Assembly: GCA_902799015.1 (NCBI GenBank)
Contig: CADBZI010000018.1
Coordinates: 1-35,204, forward strand
Reading direction: 5' to 3'
DNA from: an uncultured Lachnospiraceae bacterium
Lineage (GTDB): Bacteria; Bacillota; Clostridia; Lachnospirales; Lachnospiraceae
Length of the DNA: 35,204 nucleotides
Shown here: one piece after another, positions 13,582 to 20,933 of the stretch
Layout: each line of letters begins with the position of its first letter
Position numbering within the stretch: position 1 is the first letter of the stretch
The notes under the pieces: generated by a model
The model's input: the letters and a program-made list of their open reading frames with translations, nothing else
Told to the model about the DNA's origin: nothing
The model's database searches: none
Position numbers and translations under genes: made by a program

Positions 13582-14583
13582 ATGAAAAGGAAGAAACTGT
13601 ATATGCTTGCGGCATTCATGGTAACGGGCGTTCTGGCTGCCGGCTCCTGGCATAGCGCATCTGCGGAAGATCTGACAAAGATTACATTCTGCCTGGACTG
13701 GACGCCGAATACCAATCATACCGGAATCTACGCAGCCCAGGCACTTGGGTACTTTGAGGAAGAGGGGCTGGATGTGGAGATTGTTCAGCCGCCGGAAAAT
13801 GGTGCGGTGCTGATGTGCGCATCCGGACAGGCGCAGTTCGCGGTTGACGCGCAGGATACCATGGCCGCGGCGCTTGATCAGGAGGAGCCGCTGGGGATTA
13901 CAGCAGTGGCAGCGATGATCCAGCACAACACTTCCGGAATTCTGTCCCGGGCCGGAGATGGGATTGATACGCCGAAGGGCCTGGAAGGGAAGACCTATTC
14001 AACGTGGGAATCTCCCATCGAGCTCAACATGATTGAGTATGTCATGACGCAGGATGGAGGAGATTTCTCCAAGCTGACGCTGATCCCGAATGACATCACG
14101 GATGAGCCTGCCGCACTGGCAGCCCATCAGACGGATGCGGTCTGGGTTTTCTACGGATGGAGCGGAATCAATGCTCAGGTTGAAGGCGTGGACTGTGATT
14201 ATTGGAGTTTTGCCGATATCAGCCCGGAACTGGATTATTACACACCGGTCATCGTCGCGAATGACAGTTTTCTGGAAACGTCTCCGGAGATTGCGAAGGC
14301 ATTTCTCAAAGCAGCGGCCAGAGGATATGAATATGCCATTGAGCATCCGAAGGAGGCTGCGGATCTTCTGATCGAAGGAGATACCACCGGCTCTCTTAAA
14401 GGGGCGGAGGATTTGATCTACGCGAGTCAGGAATGGCTTTCCGAACGTTACATCGACGATGCGGATCGCTGGGGCGTCATTGATGAAGATCGGTGGAATG
14501 CATTTTACGGATGGCTGTCAGAGCATGAATTGACACAGAATGATCTGACAGGAAAGGGATTTTCAAACGGGTATCTGCCATGA
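13582..14583 (+). CDS. thiY: ThiY-type (NMT1/THI5-like) precursor-binding protein, lipobox Cys replaced by Ser
   Basis: Extracytoplasmic solute-binding protein of 333 residues in the NMT1/THI5-like family: FCLDWTPNTNHTGIYAAQ, GYFEEEGLDVEIVQPPENG and QFAVDAQDTMAAAL are typical. It would capture the pyrimidine precursor for ThiX-ThiZ. The signal peptide reads VLAAG-S at residues 17-22; a lipobox would have Cys at 22, but the codon is TCC. Cleavage by signal peptidase I after SASA (residue 28) is possible instead, giving a free or otherwise retained protein. I choose the ATG at 13582 (GGGAGACAG upstream) because the extra 27 residues from 13501 overlap the permease gene and would bury the signal. 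The stop overlaps the thiZ start (ATGA). Confidence 0.92.
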   Translation: MKRKKLYMLAAFMVTGVLAAGSWHSASAEDLTKITFCLDWTPNTNHTGIYAAQALGYFEEEGLDVEIVQPPENGAVLMCASGQAQFAVDAQDTMAAALDQEEPLGITAVAAMIQHNTSGILSRAGDGIDTPKGLEGKTYSTWESPIELNMIEYVMTQDGGDFSKLTLIPNDITDEPAALAAHQTDAVWVFYGWSGINAQVEGVDCDYWSFADISPELDYYTPVIVANDSFLETSPEIAKAFLKAAARGYEYAIEHPKEAADLLIEGDTTGSLKGAEDLIYASQEWLSERYIDDADRWGVIDEDRWNAFYGWLSEHELTQNDLTGKGFSNGYLP

Positions 14584-15428
14584 GTCTCCTTGAGGCGCGG
14601 CACGTCACAATGGAATATGATCACAGGACGATCATTCAGGATATCTGCATCCATCTGGAGGAAGGGGAACTGATCTCCCTTCTTGGCCTGAGCGGATCCG
14701 GAAAGACAACCCTGTTTCATGTTCTGTCCGGCCTTGCTCTTCCGAAGGAAGGGCAGGTCCTCCTGAACGGACGCGATATCACGGGAAAACCGGGGTCTGT
14801 CAGCTATATGCTGCAGAAGGACCTGCTCCTTCCGCACAAGAAGGTGATCGACAATGTATCGCTGCCGCTGATCCTGAACGGAATGAGCAGGGCGGATGCC
14901 AGGAAGAAGGCAGATCCCCTGTTTGCCGAATTCGGGCTGGAAGGGTGTCAGGAGCAGTATCCGTCCAGCCTTTCGGGCGGCATGCGTCAGAGGGCTGCAT
15001 TTCTTCGCACCTATCTGTGTGCGATTGTTCAGACAGAGGGTACCTCCGCTTCCGAAAGCAGCGCGCTGAAGCGCACATCTCGCAGCGGCGCGAGACAGGA
15101 GGCGGACGGCCAGGACAGGGTGATGCGCACGGCTGCGCTTCTGGATGAACCGTTTTCCGCACTGGACACGATCACAAAGGACCAGATTCATACCTGGTAC
15201 CTGGATGTCATGCAGAAAATTGATCTTTCCACAATCTTTATCACCCACGATATTGATGAGGCGATCCTGCTTTCGGACCGGATCTACCTGATGACCGGAA
15301 CACCGGGGAAGATTACGCATGAGCTGCACATCAATCCGGTCAGATCACTCCGGAAGGAATTCAATCTGACCCAGGAGTTTCTCGAATATAAGCGCAGAAT
15401 CATCTCGATTCTGTCCGGCCTGCACTGA
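14580..15428 (+). CDS. thiZ: ThiZ-type ABC transporter ATPase with an insertion before Walker B
   Basis: ATPase of 282 residues that powers ThiXY. Walker A is GLSGSGKTT (36-44), the Q-loop lies near SYMLQKDLLLPH, the signature is LSGGMRQRAA (131-140), Walker B ends in LLDEPFSALD (D189-E190), and the H-loop is IFITHDIDEA. Between signature and Walker B there are about 58 residues where about 20-24 are usual. The extra stretch, roughly residues 147-183 (15018-15128), is Ser/Arg/Gln/Glu-rich and polar. The reading frame is intact and all catalytic motifs are kept, so the protein is probably functional with a surface loop. The start overlaps thiY by 4 bp. The stop codon lies in the loop of the operon terminator. 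Confidence 0.9.
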   Translation: MSLLEARHVTMEYDHRTIIQDICIHLEEGELISLLGLSGSGKTTLFHVLSGLALPKEGQVLLNGRDITGKPGSVSYMLQKDLLLPHKKVIDNVSLPLILNGMSRADARKKADPLFAEFGLEGCQEQYPSSLSGGMRQRAAFLRTYLCAIVQTEGTSASESSALKRTSRSGARQEADGQDRVMRTAALLDEPFSALDTITKDQIHTWYLDVMQKIDLSTIFITHDIDEAILLSDRIYLMTGTPGKITHELHINPVRSLRKEFNLTQEFLEYKRRIISILSGLH

Positions 15429-15442
15429 CAGGCCGTTTTTTT
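15416..15442 (+). terminator. Terminator of the thi operon
   Basis: CGGCCTG (15416-15422) and CAGGCCG (15429-15435) form a perfect 7-bp stem with a 6-nt loop, followed by seven T residues. The thiZ stop codon is inside the loop. Confidence 0.92.
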
Positions 15443-15469
15443 CTGCCCGCGCGCCGCATGGATTCTCTC

Positions 15470-15498
15470 TTGTTTAGATAACGTGAATAAGGTACAAT
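15470..15498 (+). promoter_or_regulatory. Probable promoter of the fructokinase gene
   Basis: TACAAT (15493-15498) is a good -10 box. TTGTTT 17 bp upstream (15470-15475) is a weak -35. It lies just after the thi operon terminator. The leader 15505-15573 can form a CGGCAG/CTGCCG hairpin before the GGAG ribosome site. Confidence 0.55.
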
Positions 15499-15573
15499 GG
15501 TCAGCAGATAGCAACAAAAGACAATGGACGGCAGCGAGGAAGCTTTCTGCCGGGAGCAGGAGATGGAGGCTGT

Positions 15574-16548
15574 ATGAATAAAGAGTATGATGTGGTAGCG
15601 TTGGGAGAACTGCTGATTGATTTTACGGAAAGCGGACTGAGCGCACAGGGGAATCCCCTGCTTGAGGTGAATCCGGGAGGAGCGCCGGGCAATGTTTTGT
15701 CGATGCTTCAGAACTATGGAAGAAAGACCGCGTTTATCGGAAAAGTCGGCAAGGATATGTTCGGCCGGCTTCTGCTGGAAGCGGTGGGAAGCTGCGGAAT
15801 CGATACGAAGGCCATCCTTCAGGATGAGGAGGTGCATACGACACTTGCCTTTGTCCAGACCTTTGAAGACGGTGACAGAGACTTCTCTTTCTATCGGAAT
15901 CCGGGCGCGGATATGATGCTGACGAAGGAGGAGGTTGATACCCAGCTGCTCAGGAACACGAAGGTCTTTCACTTCGGAACACTTTCTTCCACCCACCCCG
16001 GCGTAAGGGAAGCAACCAGATACGCCATTGATGTGGCGAAGGAAGCAGGCGCGATTATTTCATTCGATCCGAATCTCAGAGAGCCTTTGTGGAAGAGTCT
16101 TGACGATGCGAGGACGGAAATTGAGTATGGTCTCGGAAAGTGTGATCTGTTGAAGATTTCCGACAACGAAGTAGAGTTTATGTGCGGAACGGATGATTAT
16201 GACAAAGGCGCGAAGATGCTGGAAGAGAAGTATCATATTCCGCTGATTCTGATCACCATGGGCAAGGAAGGAAGCAGAGCCTATTATAAAGGAATGCGTG
16301 TCGAAGCAGCTCCGTTCCTTCAGGAGCATACGATCGAGACCACCGGTGCCGGAGACACCTTCTGTGCCACCTCGATTCATACGGTACTGAAGTACGGGAT
16401 CGACAATCTGACACAGGAGAATCTGGAGGAGCTTCTCACCTTCGCGAATGCCGCAGCTTCCCTGATTACAACAAGAAAAGGCGCGCTGCGCGTGATGCCG
16501 TCACTGGAAGAAGTAACCATGCTGGCAGAAACAAGGCTGAAAGCATGA
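15574..16548 (+). CDS. scrK: Fructokinase (PfkB family)
   Basis: Cytoplasmic sugar kinase of 324 residues in the PfkB/ribokinase family. It starts with VVALGELLIDFTESG, has the substrate motif NPGGAPGNVL and the C-terminal signature TTGAGDTF with catalytic-base D261. Such enzymes phosphorylate free fructose with ATP. The neighbouring GH32 hydrolase, ABC sugar transporter and LacI regulator support fructose from sucrose or fructo-oligosaccharides as the substrate. GGAG lies upstream of the ATG. The last 37 bp of the gene are duplicated in tandem past the stop codon (see 16510-16583). It is probably co-transcribed with the regulator gene that starts 47 bp downstream. Confidence 0.9.
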   Translation: MNKEYDVVALGELLIDFTESGLSAQGNPLLEVNPGGAPGNVLSMLQNYGRKTAFIGKVGKDMFGRLLLEAVGSCGIDTKAILQDEEVHTTLAFVQTFEDGDRDFSFYRNPGADMMLTKEEVDTQLLRNTKVFHFGTLSSTHPGVREATRYAIDVAKEAGAIISFDPNLREPLWKSLDDARTEIEYGLGKCDLLKISDNEVEFMCGTDDYDKGAKMLEEKYHIPLILITMGKEGSRAYYKGMRVEAAPFLQEHTIETTGAGDTFCATSIHTVLKYGIDNLTQENLEELLTFANAAASLITTRKGALRVMPSLEEVTMLAETRLKA

Positions 16549-16583
16549 AGTAACCATGCCTGCAGGAACAAGGCTGGAATCAT
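16510..16583. repeat. Imperfect 37-bp tandem duplication at the end of the fructokinase gene
   Basis: Copies at 16510-16546 and 16547-16583 begin GAAGTAACCATGC and share ACAAGGCTG; they match at 32 of 37 positions. The first copy encodes the fructokinase C-terminus. The second follows directly, past the stop codon (16546-16548), and fills most of the gap before the regulator's ribosome site. Because 37 is not a multiple of three, the second copy cannot continue the frame. Confidence 0.8.
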
Positions 16584-16595
16584 AGAGGAAAGTTT

Positions 16596-17600
16596 ATGGC
16601 AACCCTGAAGGATGTAGCACGTGAGGCAGGATTGTCTGTCGGAACCGTATCGCGGGTTCTGAACAACCGGGGATATATCAGCGAGGAGACAAGGCAGCGA
16701 GTCAGTGCAGCGATGGAACAGCTTCATTACCAGCCGAATGCGATGGCCCGAAGCTTATCCAAACGCAGCAGTTCGATGATTGGCGTGATTGTGCCAAGTA
16801 TTTCGCATCCCTATTTTGCGAAGGTCCTGAGCTGTCTGGAAAGTGCAGCCCATGAGGAGAACTATCAGCTTCTGCTGTTCTGCTCTCAGGGCAAGGTCTC
16901 GCGGGAAGAGGAATATGTACGCGTGTGCAGCAGCAACCGCGTAGCCGGCCTGGTTCTGTGCTCCGGATCTGTCAAAACAGGAAAACTGCGCAATTTCGGG
17001 TTTCCTGTCGTTGCCTTTGAACGGCATCTGAATGAGGCGGATGCCGGTGTGGAATGCAACAACTATGAGGGCGGTGAGCTTGCTGCCAGGGAACTGATCC
17101 GGGCCGGGTGCCGGAAACTGATGTGTATCAGCGGAATCGGAGAAGTATCCATGCCGGCGGATGTAAGAAGAGAAGGCTTCCTGGATGTATGCAGAACGCA
17201 TCCGGAGGTAGAGGTGCAGGAGTTTTTCTGCTCTCCGGAACATCTGGAGGATCTGAATTATTTTCCGGAGCTCAAGCGTTTCCTGGATGAAGATCCTGAT
17301 GCGGACGGGATCTTCGCGGGATCGGACATGATCGGGATTCAGCTGATGTCGGAGCTTGGCAGAAGAGGGCGGCGCGTCCCTCAGGATGTACGGATTGTCG
17401 GTTATGATGATGTAAACCTTGCCCAGATGACGAACCCGCAGCTGACCACCATCCGGCAGCCGGTGGAGGAGATGGCCAGAGAATGCATTCGCATCATTGT
17501 GAAAGCGGCAGGCGGACAGAGCATTCCTTCCAGAACGATGTTTCCTGTTTCCCTTGAAAGAAGAGGATCCACTGAACTGGCAGATTGCATAATAAAATGA
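16596..17600 (+). CDS. LacI/GalR-family transcriptional regulator
   Basis: DNA-binding repressor of 334 residues. The N-terminal LacI helix-turn-helix is clear (ATLKDVAREAGLSVGTVSRV, then NNRGYISEETRQRV) with a hinge helix NAMARSLSKRSS. The effector domain is a periplasmic-binding-protein fold (IGVIVPSISHPYFAKV, ending in DIRIVGYDDV-like and TTIRQPVEEM motifs). It probably senses a sugar or sugar phosphate and represses the downstream transport operon, and perhaps the upstream kinase. A candidate operator overlaps the promoter at 17664-17686. AGAGGAAAG precedes the ATG. Confidence 0.92.
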   Translation: MATLKDVAREAGLSVGTVSRVLNNRGYISEETRQRVSAAMEQLHYQPNAMARSLSKRSSSMIGVIVPSISHPYFAKVLSCLESAAHEENYQLLLFCSQGKVSREEEYVRVCSSNRVAGLVLCSGSVKTGKLRNFGFPVVAFERHLNEADAGVECNNYEGGELAARELIRAGCRKLMCISGIGEVSMPADVRREGFLDVCRTHPEVEVQEFFCSPEHLEDLNYFPELKRFLDEDPDADGIFAGSDMIGIQLMSELGRRGRRVPQDVRIVGYDDVNLAQMTNPQLTTIRQPVEEMARECIRIIVKAAGGQSIPSRTMFPVSLERRGSTELADCIIK

Positions 17601-17651
17601 CAACTGATTTGTGCATATCAACCGAAAAACATGATTATATGTGTTAAGCGA

Positions 17652-17680
17652 TTGACACAAAATGGGTTCAATGGTAAAGT
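17652..17680 (+). promoter_or_regulatory. Promoter of the sugar ABC transporter operon
   Basis: A perfect -35 TTGACA (17652-17657) and a weaker -10 TAAAGT (17675-17680), 17 bp apart, lie in the 120-bp gap after the regulator gene. The weak -10 is consistent with a regulated promoter. Confidence 0.7.
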
Positions 17681-17686
17681 GAATCC
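17664..17686. promoter_or_regulatory. Candidate LacI-family operator
   Basis: GGGTTCA (17664-17670) and TGAATCC (17680-17686) are inverted repeats with one mismatch in seven and a 9-nt centre that contains most of the -10 box. Position and symmetry fit a repressor site, and a LacI-family gene lies directly upstream. Sequence and spacing are not the canonical CG-centred LacI operator, so this is tentative. Confidence 0.4.
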
Positions 17687-17720
17687 ACCTGATAATTTCT
17701 TATTTTCCAGGAGGGAAGAG

Positions 17721-18962
17721 ATGAAAAAATTTATTACTGCTATTGCAACTGTTACAGCGGCAGCGTTGGCGGTCACTCCGGTTATGGCGGCTACCGATCT
17801 TACCGTATTCAACTCCAAATCTGAGATTCAGACTCAGTTTGAAGAGGAAGCTCCTGTCTATTCGGAAGCAGCGGGCGTCAACATGGAAGTTGCCATGTCC
17901 AATGACCCGGTTATTACGCATATGGGAACCAGATATGCTTCCAACAACCCCTATGTCCTCTCCATGGTTGATGCGAAGGATATTTATTCTCTGACACCGG
18001 AGCACGGCATTGACCTTGCGGATACGAAAGCAGCGGCTGATACGGACTATGCCATCGAGATCGACGGCAAGGTTGCAGCGCTTCCGTTCTGCATCGAAGC
18101 ACGCGGCATTATGTACAATAAGACAGCGATCGAGGACATCACCGGTGAGGAATTCAATCCGGCAGATTACGCGACACTGGATGCGTTCAAGGAGCTCCTT
18201 GACAAGCTGGTAGACGGCGGTATGGATGCGCCGGTTGCCATTATGAAGGAAGACTGGTCCCTGGCTGCGCACTACCTTGCACAGTGGGTCGAGGAACAGG
18301 AAGATCCGGAAGCTTACGTTGAGCAGCTTGTTGCCGGCGAGGGCGACATCATCAACAACGAGAAGTTCAACTCCCTGATGGATACCTTTGATGTCCTGAT
18401 GGAGTACAACTACGCGAAGGATGCGGCTGTCAACGCAGACCGCAACAAGTCCGAGGATATGCTGGCATGGGGCGATGTCGCGTTCATGTTCGGCGGAAAC
18501 TGGGATTGGTCTCTGATCGTTCAGTCCGAGTCTGACAGCGAGATGGGCATGATGCCGGTTCCGCAGAATACAGATGACGGCACCAACGAAAAGCTTGTCG
18601 GCGGCGGCTCCAAGTATTTCTTCATCGACAGCTCTGTTTCCGAGGAACAGCAGCAGGCGGCCAAGGATTTCCTTGACTGGATGGCGACTGATCCGGACGG
18701 ACAGGATTTCGTTTCCAACACCTGCGCACTGGCTTCTCCGTATAAGAGCAACACGCTGGATGTTTCCGATCCGCTCTCTGTTTCCGTTAAGGCTTTCGCA
18801 GATGCAGGAAACCTGATCAACAACTACAATTTCTTCCCGGATGATCACATCACCAAGTGCGGTGCTACCATGCAGAAGTACCTTGGCGGCGAGATCGACA
18901 GAGAAGAGCTTGCAAATGAGCTGACTGAGTACTGGAAGGGCGCAGCTGTCATTGAGCACTGA
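17721..18962 (+). CDS. Sugar ABC transporter substrate-binding protein (family 1), no lipobox
   Basis: Extracytoplasmic sugar-binding protein of 413 residues, MalE/family 1 type. It shows TVFNSKSEIQTQFEEEA, MVDAKDIYSL, CIEARGIMYNKTAI, AFMFGGNWDWSL and the C-terminal ELANELTEYWKGAAV. The signal peptide (residues 1-23, cut after PVMA) contains no cysteine, so the mature protein would not be lipid-anchored, unlike most Gram-positive binding proteins. The ATG at 17721 follows AGGAGGGAAGAG; an in-frame ATG at 17631 overlaps the promoter and is rejected. With the two permeases it would bind sucrose or short fructans, inferred from the GH32 and fructokinase genes. A stem-loop follows, as is common after binding-protein genes that need high expression. 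Confidence 0.92.
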   Translation: MKKFITAIATVTAAALAVTPVMAATDLTVFNSKSEIQTQFEEEAPVYSEAAGVNMEVAMSNDPVITHMGTRYASNNPYVLSMVDAKDIYSLTPEHGIDLADTKAAADTDYAIEIDGKVAALPFCIEARGIMYNKTAIEDITGEEFNPADYATLDAFKELLDKLVDGGMDAPVAIMKEDWSLAAHYLAQWVEEQEDPEAYVEQLVAGEGDIINNEKFNSLMDTFDVLMEYNYAKDAAVNADRNKSEDMLAWGDVAFMFGGNWDWSLIVQSESDSEMGMMPVPQNTDDGTNEKLVGGGSKYFFIDSSVSEEQQQAAKDFLDWMATDPDGQDFVSNTCALASPYKSNTLDVSDPLSVSVKAFADAGNLINNYNFFPDDHITKCGATMQKYLGGEIDREELANELTEYWKGAAVIEH

Positions 18963-18999
18963 GCCATCAGCATCTGATGATTGATCGAATCTGAATCCG

Positions 19000-19035
19000 G
19001 GAAGGAGGTATCGGCGGGTACCGCTGCCTCCTTCC
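19000..19035 (+). other. Intercistronic stem-loop after the binding-protein gene
   Basis: GGAAGGAGG (19000-19008) pairs perfectly with CCTCCTTCC (19027-19035), enclosing an 18-nt loop, and is followed by TGATCTTTT. The T-run is weak, so it would act as a partial terminator or as a 3' stabiliser that raises binding-protein mRNA over permease mRNA. Confidence 0.7.
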
Positions 19036-19062
19036 TGATCTTTTGAGAGTAGGGAGACTGAC

Positions 19063-19944
19063 ATGAAAAGAAATACAATGTCTTATAAGATCAGACAGTA
19101 TCTCATGTTTGCCGGTCCTGCGACAATTCTGTTCTGCGGAGTAGTGGTCATTCCGCTGGTATATGGATTCTATCTGACCTTTACCAGCTGGGACGGCATC
19201 TCCAAGTCAAAACCCTTTGTCGGCATCACCAATTACATTGCTGCATTCGGTGATGGGGCTTTCTGGGTGGCAATGGGCAGAACGCTGATCTATTCAGCGA
19301 TCGCGGTTATCCTGGTAAATGTGATGGCGTTCCTTCTGGCCTATATGGTGACCAGAGGAATCAAAGGACAGAACTTCTTCCGCGCGGGCTTCTTTATCCC
19401 GAACCTGATCGGCGGTATCGTTCTCGGTTATGTGTGGAAGTTCGTTTTCAACAGCGCGTTTGTTGCGATTGGTGAGAATCTGAACATCGGATTCCTCAAG
19501 AATTCCTGGCTTGGAACGCCTTCCGGTGCCATGGCATGTATGATCATCGTAGCTGTCTGGCAGTACGCCGGCTACATGATGCTGATCTACGTTGCGGGAT
19601 TCATGAGTGTATCCAAGAGTCTGATTGAGGCGGCACAGATTGACGGCTGCACACAGTCTCAGGCGACCTGGAAGGTGATTGTTCCGCTGATGAGATCTTC
19701 ATTTGTGCAGTGCATCTTCCTTACCATTACCAGATGCTTCATGGTCTACGATGTCAACCTGACATTGACAGAGGGCGGACCGTTCAACTCATCGGTCATG
19801 GCAGCCATGCACGTGTACCGTACCGCATTTACAGAGCATGCTTACGGCACCGGCCAGGCAGAGGCCCTGATCCTCTTCATTGTCTGCGCGATCGTAGGTG
19901 TCACGCAGGTCTATATCGGACGTAAAGGGGAGGTGAGCGCGTAA
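19063..19944 (+). CDS. Sugar ABC transporter permease, MalF/UgpA type
   Basis: Membrane permease of 293 residues with six predicted helices. The first is about residues 13-34 (LMFAGPATILFCGVVVIPLV), and the EAA loop is IEAAQIDGCTQSQATWKV. This is the MalF-like half of a carbohydrate-uptake-1 transporter. AGGGAG lies 6 nt upstream of ATG 19063. The stop codon overlaps the next permease's ATG by one base (TAATG). No ATPase gene is in the locus; related systems use a shared MsiK/MalK-type ATPase encoded elsewhere. Confidence 0.92.
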   Translation: MKRNTMSYKIRQYLMFAGPATILFCGVVVIPLVYGFYLTFTSWDGISKSKPFVGITNYIAAFGDGAFWVAMGRTLIYSAIAVILVNVMAFLLAYMVTRGIKGQNFFRAGFFIPNLIGGIVLGYVWKFVFNSAFVAIGENLNIGFLKNSWLGTPSGAMACMIIVAVWQYAGYMMLIYVAGFMSVSKSLIEAAQIDGCTQSQATWKVIVPLMRSSFVQCIFLTITRCFMVYDVNLTLTEGGPFNSSVMAAMHVYRTAFTEHAYGTGQAEALILFIVCAIVGVTQVYIGRKGEVSA

Positions 19945-20816
19945 TGTATGAACTTGAGAATGCACAGGCGGCCCGCCGCAGAAAGATTGTCAATGTAATC
20001 ATGTGGGTCGTTCTTCTGGTCCTCTTTATCGCTTTTATCTTCCCGTTCATCATGGCGCTGATCAATGCGTTCAAGGCGAACACGGATATTAACCGTTTCC
20101 CGCTGGCTCTGATCGGACCGAGGAAAGGCTTCATCACGAGCAATTTCCCGACCGCGATGGAGAAGATGAACTTCTGGGGCGTGTTCGGTAATTCTGTGAT
20201 CATCACAGTTTCCGCAACCGTTCTGACACTGCTCTTTTCGGGCATGTGCGCATTTGTCGTAACCCGGAACAACTGGGTGGCATGCAGGCTGATCTTTGCT
20301 TTGATGATTGCTTCCATGGTCATTCCGTTCCAGGTTCTGATGATCCCGATCGTGTCGATCTACGGCGGTACTCTGAATGTGCTGAATCACCGTCTGACAC
20401 TGATCCTGATGCATACCGGATTCTCGGTATCCATGGCGACCTTCATGTACAGCGGAGCGATTAAGACCAACATTCCGCTGGAGCTTGAGGAAGCTGCGCT
20501 GATCGACGGCTGCACCAGATGGCAGACCTACTGGAAAGTCGTTTATCCGCTGCTTGGACCGACAACGGCAACCGTTGCGATCATTGATGCGATGGCATTC
20601 TGGAACGACTACCTGCTTCCGAGCCTGGTTCTGACCAATAAGCCACTGTATACCATTCCGATCGCGACTCAGATCTTCTATGGATCGATGGGAGGCTCCG
20701 ATATGGGCTGCGTGCTTGCTGCCCTGATCCTGGCGATGCTTCCGATTCTGATTCTGTATCTGGTTATGCAGAAATACATTGTCGAGGGTGTTACCTCCGG
20801 AGCTGTCAAGGGCTGA
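19944..20816 (+). CDS. Sugar ABC transporter permease, MalG/UgpE type
   Basis: Partner permease of 290 residues with six predicted helices. The first is about residues 17-41, and the EAA motif is LEEAALIDGCTRWQTYWKV. The GAVKG C-terminus is typical of MalG-like proteins, which commonly end in (Q)GAVKG. It forms the heterodimeric channel with the preceding permease. Its start is coupled to the upstream stop by overlap. A long GC-rich stem-loop follows in the gap before the GH32 gene. Confidence 0.92.
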   Translation: MYELENAQAARRRKIVNVIMWVVLLVLFIAFIFPFIMALINAFKANTDINRFPLALIGPRKGFITSNFPTAMEKMNFWGVFGNSVIITVSATVLTLLFSGMCAFVVTRNNWVACRLIFALMIASMVIPFQVLMIPIVSIYGGTLNVLNHRLTLILMHTGFSVSMATFMYSGAIKTNIPLELEEAALIDGCTRWQTYWKVVYPLLGPTTATVAIIDAMAFWNDYLLPSLVLTNKPLYTIPIATQIFYGSMGGSDMGCVLAALILAMLPILILYLVMQKYIVEGVTSGAVKG

Positions 20817-20845
20817 TGCCTGAGATGAGATAGGAATGAAACCTG

Positions 20846-20892
20846 CGGCGGACGCAGCAGAGTGCTGATGTGCATATCTGCGGCGTCCGCCG
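20846..20892 (+). other. Long intercistronic stem-loop before the GH32 gene
   Basis: Positions 20846-20861 and 20877-20892 form a 16-bp stem with one mismatch and a 15-nt loop (outer arms CGGCGGACGC / GCGTCCGCCG). GAAAC/GTTTC bases outside could extend it past a bulge. It lacks a T-run, so it is more likely an RNA processing or stability element than a terminator. Confidence 0.7.
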
Positions 20893-20933
20893 TTTCAGCA
20901 ACGAAAGCCGGGAAAAGAGAAAGGAAATAACCG

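Noticed and set aside
14580-15428. ThiZ read as a frameshifted pseudogene because of the long gap between motifs
   Set aside because: The frame is open throughout, the motifs before and after are in the same frame, and start overlap and terminator are normal. An insertion is the simpler reading.
17700-19064. 454-codon minus-strand open frame across the sugar-binding protein gene
   Set aside because: Shadow frame. The plus strand encodes a typical binding protein with signal peptide, promoter and ribosome site.
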